Source: Pseudoscleropodium purum (lineage: Eukaryota; Streptophyta; Bryopsida; Hypnales; Brachytheciaceae). From it: a stretch of 64,000 nt of DNA. The stretch is taken from positions 3,598,501 to 3,662,500 of the forward strand of contig OZ017802.1 of assembly GCA_963969395.1 (NCBI GenBank), in the 5' to 3' direction. Below, in pieces: positions 1 to 10,400 of the stretch (the stretch's first letter is position 1; each line of letters opens with the position of its first letter). The position numbers were made by a program, and so were the translations under genes. The notes under the pieces were generated by a model, which was not told the origin of the DNA, did not search any database, and saw only the letters and a program-made list of their open reading frames with translations.

Positions 1-49
1 CAGTGAGCAATCGGCACCAGGCTCGTCCTGAAGCAGTTTGACACTCTAG

Positions 50-331
50 CGCTCATTCTTTGTCGATTGCAACTGCTCCCGTCTCGCCCTGAGCTCCGCA
101 ACTTGGCTTGGGCACCAGCAGCTTGTCCACATTCTGCAAGCTTGCGACGTTGGCCAAACAGGGGGCTTTCAAGATCTCGCCGTCTCCAATTCTCAAGAGT
201 CGTACTTACGCAAAATTGGATTGAGCATCCTAGAGGAAGGTCTTGCCCCAGTGTTTGAGATCGAGACACAGGAGCTTGGAATTGGGATCATGGTTCCTTC
301 AATTCCAACGTGTACAAGGAGCAAACACTAA
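50..331 (+). other. Exon-like open frame at window edge
   Basis: A frame open from base 50 to the TAA at 329-331 has the composition of a real exon. Its second half reads like a soluble protein (for example SYLRKIGLSILEEG, then VFEIETQELGIGIMVPS), and local GC is far above that of the intergenic DNA. There is no convincing ATG in this frame, so it would be an internal or last exon whose upstream part lies outside the window. I do not recognise the family. The stop lies just before the sequence shared by units A and B begins, so it may be the tail of a separate gene or a fragment carried with unit A. It could also be a chance open frame. Confidence 0.3.
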
Positions 332-1221
332 CAGAAACACTGATAAGAAAACATCCTGCAACATGAAACTATCAGTCACATACAGTAAACTCGTAGTTGC
401 AACAGTGCTTCTCCCATTACTTATCCTTCACGGAAATCGTCACCTCCTCAAGCAATTCTGCAACAGTCCTCCGTTTCTGAAGAATGCTCGCTGGGAACCT
501 CACTTCGACAGGACAGATAAGTACTGCAGTGTACCTGAACGGATGAATGCAGGCTAGTTTTTGTATGAATGAGTTTTCTCCCTCCACTTCGTCAAATTGG
601 GGGAAGAAGACAAGTGGGGCGGGGCTCTGGGAGTAGTCTGAAAAGAATACTCACGTCACATTCTCCATCTTACCGCCTTGGATTCTGCCTTCTACCCCCT
701 TAGATTCCTGGCGCACCCCTTTGATTCTGCGTTTGATTCCTCGCGTACCTCCTTTCACCCCTCTTTGTTTCCTGTAGTCCCCCCCAAATTGTCTGTACTG
801 TCCAGTACAAAGCCACCCACAGCTCAGTACCAGGAAGTTCGTGACTCGGGTTTTTTCTTTCTGGAGCTTTTGCAGACGCTTGCATGTTCCACTTTCGACC
901 GGGAGCTTCACCCACTTTTCTGTTGTCAGTTGTGCGGAACGAGTACGAATTTTTAAGAGCATTGTCTGTAGGCAAAAAGAGGTTGGGGAAATTGAAGGGG
1001 TTCTGATCGAGTATGGCCCTGGGTGGGCGTCGGTATTGGTTCAGGAGCTAGCAATCAAGGACGTTTGTGATCGACTCTGGCATCGAGTTCATCGATCGCC
1101 CTTAAGTAATTGTTGTATGTGTGCGCACGTGCAGTTTGTCGCCGTAGCATTCGAGTTTGCATTTGTTAGTCTCTGAGACGACGCCAGTGGGGTGCGGGAT
1201 ATTGTGCACTAGCTAGAGACC

Positions 1222-3186
1222 ATGGAAAGGTTTTTTTGGGATAGATTGGTTTTATTCGAAATTGTCTGGACTATGTGATGGAGGCTTGGCTGATGTTAAA
1301 GCATCTGATAGGACACTGTCATTTGGGGGTTTGGAGTTCCAGTCGAGGGCAATCGCAGGCTCTGAAAAGGTTAGTTTAGTTGTGGATCTCTATCCTGGAA
1401 ATTATTCAATTGCAAGTTTCTTGTCAATTTTGGATTCCGAGCTACGATTGGTGAATGCAATCCAAGCATCACTAAATGATTGGTTGGAAGGCGGGCGTCA
1501 AGGGCTTGTGTACTCCATTTGGAGATCACGTAACGATCACACGTGGGCGGATCCTCCTGAAGAGCCTTCAGAGGCCTCAATCCCGTCTTACGCCGTTGTG
1601 TCAGCACTGGTTCTGTTGTCTTTGGTATACCAATACCTCACGGGGAATGTGGACGCAGGGAGCTCGAAAGCGTACTCACGGAGTTCTTTAGATTTTCGAG
1701 ATATTTACGTAGCAATCGTCCTGTTCCTAGGCGCCTATGTGTGGATTAAGTTCAGAGAGGCAGCCTTTCCCAAAGGGGTGCGCACCAAAAAAGTAGTGTA
1801 CAAGCGTGGCCGAATCACTAAGGTTTAAGCCGCGATTCAAGCCTCCCAGAGAGAACGGCACAGCTTTCCACTGGATCTATCTTGGGCAGTACGCCACCCC
1901 GGAGGAGGCATCGATTTTGTATCAAATTGCTGCCTTCTACTACAACCAGGGTCAAGGCGGTTCGCTGGACCTTGGAAATGGTCGCCGGTTCTCGATCCCA
2001 CCCATGATTGACGGAGAGCGAAACCTCACTGGCGCAGAGAAGAGGGCGTGGGTGAAAGTTCAAGCAATGAAGGTTTACGAAGAATTTCGGAAGGAGAAGA
2101 CGGAGGTGGACTTGTTGCAGGGATTGCTTGAAGCTTGCGAAGATCAGGCGACGCCAAGCCAGGGTGTGGATCCTTCTGAGGCAAGCTTGTGGGACTCAGC
2201 CGAGCATCAACTACCTCTTCTTGTGAGTTCGGCGAAGAACTCAGGAATGGCCATTGTCATTCTAGACGATCAAGGTTTGGAATGCGCATCACAATCTTCG
2301 GTGGAATGCATGAGGTAAAACACCCATTCCTTTGGCTTTCAACTGGTTTGAGTGTTTTCTCATCACTACAATTGGGTGAACCTTTTCAGGTCTTGTCCCC
2401 CATCCTTGAGCGGAAACTACTTAAGCATTATACATGTACTAAATATTTGGCTACTATATGAATAATTAGTGAACGAGTTTGTTACTGCTTCAAGTAGCAG
2501 TGTCTCTCAATTGCAAGCCTAGACTTGTCTTGAACCCTGAAATCAAGCATCATTCTACAATGTACGTATCTTCCATTTGGGAAGCATCTTTGATTCTGAT
2601 AGAACCTTTAACTATAAGCAAATTCATTTCGAAGTGGTCGCATGGTCAAGTGTTTGAATCATAAACGGGTGATATTGTCAAACCACCGGACAGGAAACTC
2701 AACGCGGTTGGGTTAGGTTGTTTCCTGATCACAAATTACGCACTAACTTTTCTATTGTACGTGTTTCACATCTTTTGGTGGATCGATGATTCCATGATGT
2801 TCAGGGTTTTGTTACTTCCATTAACCACGGCCTTGGTTTTCAGGAAGAATCTGCAATACCAATTCCACAACTGACACCAGACACACAGAGTGGAATGGGT
2901 ATCCACAACAGCAACCAGTTGAACTTACTTCAAAATTGTGCAGAACCAGCAACAGCAACTCCAGGAACTCGGTGCCCAAATTTCGGTGTTGCAAAATCAG
3001 CAACGCATTCAGCAGCAGGAACTCGAAGAATCCAGGATTCGTATTTCTCAGCTCGAAGATAAACATTCTCTTCAGCAGCAGCTGCAAGACATCAATGAAG
3101 GAGTTCCAAGCTTTGAGGTGGAGATGGAGCAGAGCTTGCCTCAACAAAATCACCCCTGCAGGCCTCATGGCTCGGCCTTCTGGTGA
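1222..3186 (+). pseudogene. AP2-like membrane/coiled-coil family, copy A (broken)
   Basis: Homologous to copy C at 25,532. The ATG is at 1222 in the conserved CCATGGA context. The frame is lost within the first codons and resumes at about 1,245 (LSGLCDGGLAD). A second lesion lies at about 1,822: a net 5-base deletion relative to copy B ends the frame at TAA 1826-1828, and the AP2-like part (RFKPPRENG, then IYLGQYATPEEASILYQIAA) continues in another frame. Exon 1 would end at 2314 (GAG|GTAAAA) and exon 2 begin at 2805 (TTCAG|GGTTTT). Exon 2 has an extra A near 2,935 (CTTCAAAATTGTG against CTTCAAATTGTG in copy D), another frameshift. Membrane segments, AP2-like region and Q-rich coiled coil are all still recognisable. 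Copy A is the only one besides C with an open frame through the AP2-like helix. Confidence 0.75.
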
Positions 3187-3234
3187 AATTGAAGCCTTCA
3201 TCTGAGTTGGAGAAAAGCTGGATAATAGTTAAAT

Positions 3235-3533
3235 CATGGTTGTCATAGTGGACAGACGTCCGGTTCGCCCATCCGTTAGAGGTCCCGCCCGCCCAATACA
3301 GTCAACACATAGTTGACTTTCTGATAACAGAAAAATGGGTCACGTGGATGCCATGTGGATTAAGGAACATGCTAGGCGTGGACGAGATCGTCAGGGTGCG
3401 GACAAGGTGACGTGTCATTCCGCAAAATTGCACAAGTTACAAAATTAAAGCCATCCGGACCATCCATCTGATCCGGTTTGCCCATCCGTCCGTCCCGTCT
3501 AATGACCCTAACTCGCCTGTTATGACAACCATG
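3235..3533. mobile_element. hAT-like MITE with 8-bp target duplication
   Basis: A 299-bp element bounded by perfect 13-bp terminal inverted repeats (CATGGTTGTCATA and TATGACAACCATG). It is flanked on both sides by the 8-bp direct repeat AGTTAAAT (3227-3234 and 3534-3541). Subterminal CCCATCCG-type motifs recur near both ends. It has no coding capacity, so it is non-autonomous. The 8-bp duplication and short repeats fit the hAT superfamily. Unit D (31,240-31,290) reads continuously across the equivalent place and represents the empty site, which dates this insertion after the unit duplications or at least to this copy only. Confidence 0.88.
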
Positions 3534-3700
3534 AGTTAAATATAGGCCTACACATGTAGCGCACTTTGGCTCTACTTTATTAGTAGTAATATAACGGTAT
3601 ATATTAATCGTATCAGTTTAGTGCAGTCTTCATGTCTTCGAGGCGAAGGTTAGGTACATTGTGAAATTTCACGTCTTGGGTTTGTATACAAGTTGACCTA

Positions 3701-4515
3701 AGTAAACCATACTATTATGATTTATGAATCACTGAAATTATTGTTTGAGAGTCATTATTAAGTTGTTCTTCCAATTTTCATTTTATTATACATCTTTGAG
3801 CACAATTTTGGAAACATAGAACAAAATCTCTAGTCTTTAAGGGTATGATTGAAGAGAAACACCACTTTGTTTATTGCTAGAATTGGAAAAAAAATGGTTG
3901 CAATTTGAAATCATCCCAAAAAAATTGGTTAAAAAGTCCAAAAACTTTTTGTTTGGAATAGGAAAAACACAAACTTGGTACTTGAAAAAATGGTTCAATA
4001 AAGGATTGAAGGAAAATAACCCATCCTATAATGACAATGCTTACCAAAGTAGTACAATTGTGAAAGATTTTAATAAGTTAATATCCAAAAGGTGCAAACA
4101 TCTTTTGGGAATTTGGATACATAGTGAGAGAATGTCAATTTCAAGTAATACCATAAATGCTTTTCCAAAGGGATCCACAAGGCATTTCCCCATTTGTTGT
4201 TAAACTTTTCCAAAAACACTAAAATGGTTACACATATCATTCTCTCATTCATTGAGATTGGTACTTGTATTTGATCCCCCTCCCCCTCTACATTTGTGTT
4301 TGTATGACATCATTATGGTTGACAAACAATATGGAATATTTCAAACACATTTGTTGTATTTTTTATTTTGTAATTTTTTATTCATATTTCCATACTTGTT
4401 TTCATATCAATATGCCATATGTATATGCTATATTTGTATTCCATAAGTGTATTCCATATATGAAATCTGTATTAGGTTGAAATGGTTGTAATTGGCCTAA
4501 TTAGATGTCCCACAT
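3701..4515. other. AT-rich intergenic DNA
   Basis: No gene seen. An open frame at 3874-4203 is Lys/Asn-rich and lies in simple AT-rich sequence, so I treat it as chance. Confidence 0.6.
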
Positions 4516-5475
4516 GCATTAACCCCTAAATGATTTTGACTGATATTTCACCAAAATTGCTCTAAAACTACCATTTCTAGTACAAGTACCAAATTTTAGA
4601 AAAAAAAAAAAAAAATTGGACACATGTAGCAATAGGATCTTGTAATATGCCAGTTTGAAGAGACGTGCAAAAAAATTGAGAAGTTTCCACCGAATAGATT
4701 GCAAGATATTAACATTTGAAATGAAAATAATCATTTTTTTGGTCCTATAGAAAAACTAGGAAGCTACAATTCATAAGGTCACATTTCTATGAAAAAATGT
4801 CTTAAATGGTGATTACTCTTTAAATTCATTTTTCAAGTCAAGTTGGCTACATACTTGAAAAATTTCAGATTATTTCAAATTGTACAACATATAAGAAAAC
4901 ACAAGTAGAATGAAGTAGAGAATGATTCAAAATACTAAACTATTAACAATTTATTTATGGAATTGAAAAATACCAATCCCAATGGTTGTAATGTTGTAAT
5001 AAATAATCTAAACCTAATTTTTTCAATTTTTCTTTCAAAAATATTGAAAATTGAGTTAAATAAAAGACTTCAAAGTTTATTTTAGAATAGAGATTCCATC
5101 ACTACCAGTAATCTCTAGCAAACTAAAACTTATAAATTTTGACTCATTGATCAAAATGGAATGATCCAAAGCTTTACAAGTATCTATAAATCTAGAGAAG
5201 AAATTTCAAATTTTAATTTTAAAAGAAAGGGATTTTTGAAGAATTTTTTTTGCTACCTTGGTTGCCTGCCAAACAATGAAAAGTACGTATCATACAAAAA
5301 CTTTTTAACCATGTAGTCAAAAGCTATGAAAATTGTTGGGCCTTAAAGCTACTCCTTGGGTATGCATTATATAAAAATTTCAAAGAAAAAAAATTGAAAA
5401 TGGTTGTATTTGTAGTGAGCTGCCCAAATTACTATGTCGCCAAAAACATGCAGTTTAGGCATTTAGGGGTTAATA
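4516..5475. mobile_element. Candidate non-autonomous element with CATTAACCCC ends
   Basis: The left end GCATTAACCCCTAAATG (4516-4532) is the inverse of CATTTAGGGGTTAATA (5460-5475), matching in 15 of 16 positions. The roughly 960 bp between are AT-rich and non-coding. Part of the interior (4,900-5,110) recurs inverted at about 13,230-13,440, and its start recurs at the very end of the window (63,960-64,000). No clear target duplication is visible. It may be a MITE or a larger deletion derivative; the superfamily is not identifiable. Confidence 0.5.
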
Positions 5476-8130
5476 CTTACCCACCTACATCAACGGTGTT
5501 TGGGGTTGTTTATTTTTTTTTCCCAAATTATTAAGCCCAAGTTTTTTAGCAATTGAGGGTTAAATTTTTTCAAAAACCAAACTTTATTGCATCTTTTTGG
5601 TATATAGTGAAAAAATTGTATCAATGATTAAAAAGTAACATTGACAATCTTACCAAGAACCTTTCAACTCTTCTCATACACAACCTTTTTGTATCAATAA
5701 CTAGTAAAAGGTTTTGTCTTAAAACCAATCAATGAAGATTTGTGGTTTGGATGAGTAGTTTGCCTTGTCCATCTATCCATTGGGCCTAGATGCATTAGTC
5801 CCTCATAATGTTTGTCCTTGCATTCACTAACTTGTTCAACAATAGCAACCACAATATCCTAGTACCTAGCCTATTGAACCTCAAACCCACTTGCTTGTTG
5901 CCCTCTGCCCTTTTTCCGAAATTGCTACTTTGAACTTGAGGACAAAGAGTGCATGTATGTATAGGGTCATTGGTGGTTGAAATTTTGTAAGTGAGATGTG
6001 AGTAATGGTGTAGCATGTTATGCGTGATCATAAATTCATGGTGGTTGTCAAATGAATTGGCATAGAACCATATGGTGAATGCATGGGAAATGAACACATG
6101 ACTTCATGTGAAGATCGTGCCAAATTTGTGGTGAATGCTTGTTGAAATTTTAGGATTTTATAGATGAATGGAGTGTCCTTTTTAGGATCCAAATTTATCC
6201 ATTTTGGAATCCTAAATTGTGAATTTAATTACATGTGATTTGGGCATAAGAAGGTAATTGCTTGAAAAAAGAATGGAAACAATCAATTGTACATGAGTTA
6301 TAGATTTTTGGTGAGTGTGTTGTAATTCGGTCCTTTAAGACTCCATTTGGGCCCTCGTTGATGCTTTAATGGCTAATTTGGAAGAGATTTTAGTCTAGGA
6401 GGTTGCCCTAACCTCTTAGACTATGGATTAAGATTCTATTAGGATTTTAAGACACATTTGCTATCTCCATTTCACTTAAAGTCATTTAGTTAAAAATTTA
6501 CCGAAAAATTATTGATGGAGTTCATTTCTTGAAAGTCAAGATAGTTTAAAGGTCCCATACACTCCCTGCCAAACAACTCTAAAGGATTTTTTTGCCATTA
6601 TGGTGAAAAACTCATAATGGATTATATGAATCTTTTTTTGTGTTGATGTTCTTTATGTCAATTGTTTCAATTAATTTAGTGGTGTTCATCATCATTTGAG
6701 TGAAGAATCTAAGACTTTTTGTGTCCTTGCTACAAAATTTCAATGTTTGAAAGCAAATGTAATATGAATTTTAATAGTTCAAGTAGGTGGAGAGTTTGAA
6801 TCTTGTTCCTCATCCTCTAATGTTTTATACAAGTTTGGCTTAAACTAGGCAAGATTGTGTTTTTGAATATAATTTCAATATTAATATAATTCCTTGTTAT
6901 CCGGCTACCTTTTGTTTGTATGCAATACCCTTCATTGTACTTTCAATCCTTTTAGATTTTCATGTTTTGAAGAAATTGCTTTGTATATGTTTGTTGATTT
7001 TGCTTCTAATGGTATTATGAAGCTATCCATTGTGTTGTAGATGGCCTTTTGAATACTCTTGTAAATACTATACAATTCATATTGCTTGTTGTGTGCAATG
7101 GTACTAGGAATGGTATAAAATGTTTGTTGCTTATATAGTTTTCAAAAGTCATAGTATTTTGTTTAGTATTCTGTCTTCAATTTATAAAAAAAAAAAAGGG
7201 TGCCAAAAATTCATCTCTCTAACCATTTAGAAATAAGTAGAGGTGTTGATAAATAAATCAAAGTAGCCTTTTATCTAAAAATGGGGATGAAAAAAATACT
7301 TATATGTAAATAAATATCCCCCATTAAATCCCCCATTATCACACATAATTACCAAACATAAAGGGGTCTAAATCCCCCAAGGACAAAGTAAGTGCAATTT
7401 CTACCACATTTATATATATTACATTTTTCTTCTTGAATGGACATCTTACAATTTTGCCCAGTATCCATTGGACTATTCTACATCATAAGTCCAACTTCCA
7501 TACCATTTTGATCTTTCTTGCATTCTATGCCTTATACCATCGAATAGTGGCGAAGACTACATAATAGACTTATATGCAATGTATTCTTCAAGGTATATGT
7601 AGAGCTTACTCAATCATTCTTTTTTCTTGAAGTCATACACCTACATTAAAAGACATCCAATCCTAATTCAACTTTGCATTTCTTTTCATCGCAATGCCCT
7701 TGTAGACACTAGAAGCTGCACTGGTTGGTATTGATGATGTAATAGGACTATTAGCATCTAAAGTTTGCCCAATCTCAATATTTTGTATAACCTGCAACAT
7801 GATCAAAGTTACAACTTATAAAACAAGAGAGAAAATGTATTGAGAATGGAATGTACTTTGGAGGAAACTACAATTTGCATTTGCAAATATTAGAGGCAAC
7901 GAATCAACCTCTCCTAGAAAATCGATGCCCATTCACTACTTGGAAAAATTTGCGTCAAAATCAACAAATGAGTGTTGATCCATTCTATTGATTTAGATGT
8001 CATCCACCCAAAACTTGTTGATTTCTTAGTTGATTTGGTCAAGTGCAAAAGATAAAAACAAAAAACTTGAAGGCACCAATCATATAAAAGTCAACATGTA
8101 GTGGGGGGCATGTTAGCAACAACTATACAA
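5476..8130. other. AT-rich intergenic DNA
   Basis: No supported gene. An open frame on the minus strand at 5795-6097 has no recognisable features. The rest is low-complexity AT-rich DNA with short A runs. Confidence 0.6.
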
Positions 8131-8134
8131 AATT

Positions 8135-8250
8135 ACCATGTGGATAGGCCTATGTGGTAGCCACACTATGTGGGTAAGTGGGTGCCAAGGGGGTTTGAAT
8201 CCCAAACCTCCCTCTTGTAGAAAAGGTTCCTTGATCATTGCACCATGCAT
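8135..8250 (+). repeat. Possible tRNA-derived SINE fragment
   Basis: A B-box-like GGTTTGAATCC at 8192-8202 follows an A-box-like TAGCCACACTATGTGGG at 8158-8174, with spacing near that of a pol III internal promoter. The segment does not fold into a proper tRNA and no A-rich tail or target duplication is clear. This is a weak call. Confidence 0.2.
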
Positions 8251-9359
8251 GTGTTCACTTGAACATAGTAGGTGTAATGATTTCATTTATTTAGTTTTGG
8301 TTTTTGTGAGCCCAGTAGTTGTCATTTAGGCCTTGGAAATTTTTTTTTTTTTTGCTTTTGCTCATTTCTTGTAGCCTTTTTGGGTCCAAAAGGCTTGAAA
8401 GTGTATTAATATTGTAAGTGGTAGAAGTCCTTACGATTGCGGTGTGTTAATTCCCAAAAGTCCAAAAGTGCTTTAAGTACTTCCATTTACCATTTCCAGA
8501 GTCTAGATAAGTGTTTAGTATGTCGATTAGTAGTTTGAAATAGATTTGAGTACTAGGAGATATAGTTACAAAAGACCCTTATTTTAGATTATTATTGAAT
8601 TTACCCAAATACACCAATTCTTGAGGATGCACACTGAAGATTAGAGAGAGTTTTTTTTAGCATAAAAACATGCTAGAAGCTCAAAGGCGAAATCGGTTTG
8701 TAAAGATTCCCTCGTACAAAAATGATTCCTCTCTAGAAGAATTAAATCAAGAAGTAAAGAATTTAGACCTGCAAGTAAAGATGTAAACTTGAAATTAGCA
8801 TTTGGAAGCTTCTTAGAAGTTTCCCAAAAAGTTTCATAATTTTCCAAATTGTAGCAGATGACTCTATAGAAAGTCAACCATGTTTACTGGTAATTGGAAA
8901 TTCATAGAAATTATCCAAGTAGTGGTAAAATCCCACTAAAAATTAGGATAGTTTGTTTTAGTTTAAATAAGCACCCGGCCAAATTTCAAGACATCCTGAC
9001 ACTGACAAGTACAAGAATAGGCGGCGGCACCGAATTTTAATGGTTTTCAAGAACATTTGACGAGTTGACTGATATATCAAGTGCGTACGGTGTCCAAATG
9101 AAGTAAAATTGGACTCTTTTCTTATTATCTTGGACCTTCCAGACAACCTAGGCTAGTCAAAACCATCAAAAAAGACAAACTCCAATAGTTGAAATTTCTA
9201 CTTTTTCCCTAGCTAGCAATTCATTGGCTTTTGCTTGCGAAATAGTTTGGAAAGTACAAGGTAGGGAATCCCTTAGGATAATTTGGGCCTTTTGAAGACA
9301 ATGGCGCAATCAGTTTGGCGTTTGGAGCATTTCTCCAAAAGTTAGAGCAACTACAATAG
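8251..9359. other. AT-rich intergenic DNA
   Basis: No gene seen. The minus-strand open frames at 8641-8877, 8958-9146 and 9221-9460 lack recognisable features. Confidence 0.55.
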
Positions 9360-10400
9360 TAGTGTAGAATTTTGAGTGAAGTTAATTTGAACTTACGTAG
9401 GAGTAGAAGTAGGTAATTGGAGAGGGTTGGGGGCCTTGGAAAAGTATAAAAGGCCCTCACCTCCTCTCTCTTTGCACCCCTTTTTTATTTCGCATTTGGC
9501 CATACATGGCCGTGTTGTTGGAATTTTTGGCATTTGCCAAAACCCTCTTGTTTTTCGTTATTGTGAGCATTTTGCTTGTGTTTTTCAAGATTTCATTTGT
9601 GTTTTGTGCCTACTTCAAAGGATGTTGGGGTCCCTTTGAGTACCGCTATCTTTTGCCTACATTTTTGAGTGGTTTAGTCACTTGGATCGTTGGTCATTGT
9701 GTCAAAGTCCACTAACTAATTCTTCTTGGGGGTTTTCTGAGAGAGATTTCACACATAATTGTAGCAAATCTCCCCTTGACATCTCACGTAGAAATTTGTG
9801 GTCCATCGTGAGACATTGGGAAGGTTACGTTTGTTGCAATCTTCCAAAGTCTTGCAATTTATGTTATTTGGGTGATATCATATCGTACTAACCGGGGGCT
9901 TTAAGTCTCGACTAATTCTTTGTGTTTTGTTTGAGAAAGTGGTGTCACACTACTAAATGGCGAAGCTATCACCTTGGTTACAAGAATTTCATTAGTTTCT
10001 TTCTTTGTGTGGTGGAAAATTGAGGCTAATCCCTCTAATAGGGCGAATTCATCATCGCTAAGACCATTTTCTAAAATTCCCATTAGTGCAAAGTATTCAA
10101 AACTTGGGCTTAAAACACCCAAACAGTGAAGCTTCGTTCCTAGTACTAATTTTCCTTCTTAGTTTAGTTTAAGGGGTCCCCAATAGGAGACCCAAGTAGT
10201 TGGTTTAATTACCAAAATTTTGGCAACAACCACCAAGGTTTTAATAAACCAAAAATTAGAAGGAAGCACCAGTAGCTCAGACCGTAAGGCCAAGCCTTAT
10301 GAGAACGGCCATAAGGCTAGCCCCACTACTGGGTCAGTACCCAATATCAGAGTGTATCTAAACAGATCATTGGAGACCAAAAAATCCTCACATCATACAT
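9360..10400 (+). mobile_element. Possible retroelement LTR/leader remnant
   Basis: A good TATA element (GTATAAAAGG at 9444-9453) is followed by a pyrimidine-rich CTCACCTCCTCTCTC tract, like the U3/R part of a plant LTR. GC is above the surroundings. A CAATATCAGAGTG sequence near 10,340 only loosely resembles a tRNA-Met primer-binding site. No matching second LTR and no gag or pol reading frame was found. It could instead be the promoter of an unrecognised or dead gene. Confidence 0.22.

Larger units (their letters stand above)
340..3700 (+). repeat. Duplicated unit A
   Basis: First of four large same-strand repeats. Block 340-560 matches 19,620-19,870 of unit B. From about 555 onward (the AATGAG-TTTCTCCCTCC stretch) it also matches unit D from 28,705. 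Conservation runs through roughly 650 bp of upstream DNA, exon 1, the intron, exon 2 and the 3' flank, ending near 3,690 with the GTGAAATTTCACGTCTT motif also seen at the end of unit D. Because the intron is kept, this is segmental duplication and not retrocopying. A MITE interrupts the 3' flank. Confidence 0.85.

Noticed and set aside
651..975. Overlapping open frames on both strands in the upstream block of unit A
   Set aside because: The frames are not maintained in the homologous blocks of units C and D, and the block behaves as promoter DNA.
3874..4480. Plus-strand open frames of 109, 71 and 64 codons
   Set aside because: Lys/Asn/Phe/Tyr-rich translation of AT-rich DNA without conserved motifs or splice context.
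8135..8250. A tRNA gene
   Set aside because: A- and B-box-like words are present, but no acceptor stem or anticodon arm can be formed; kept only as a weak SINE-like call.
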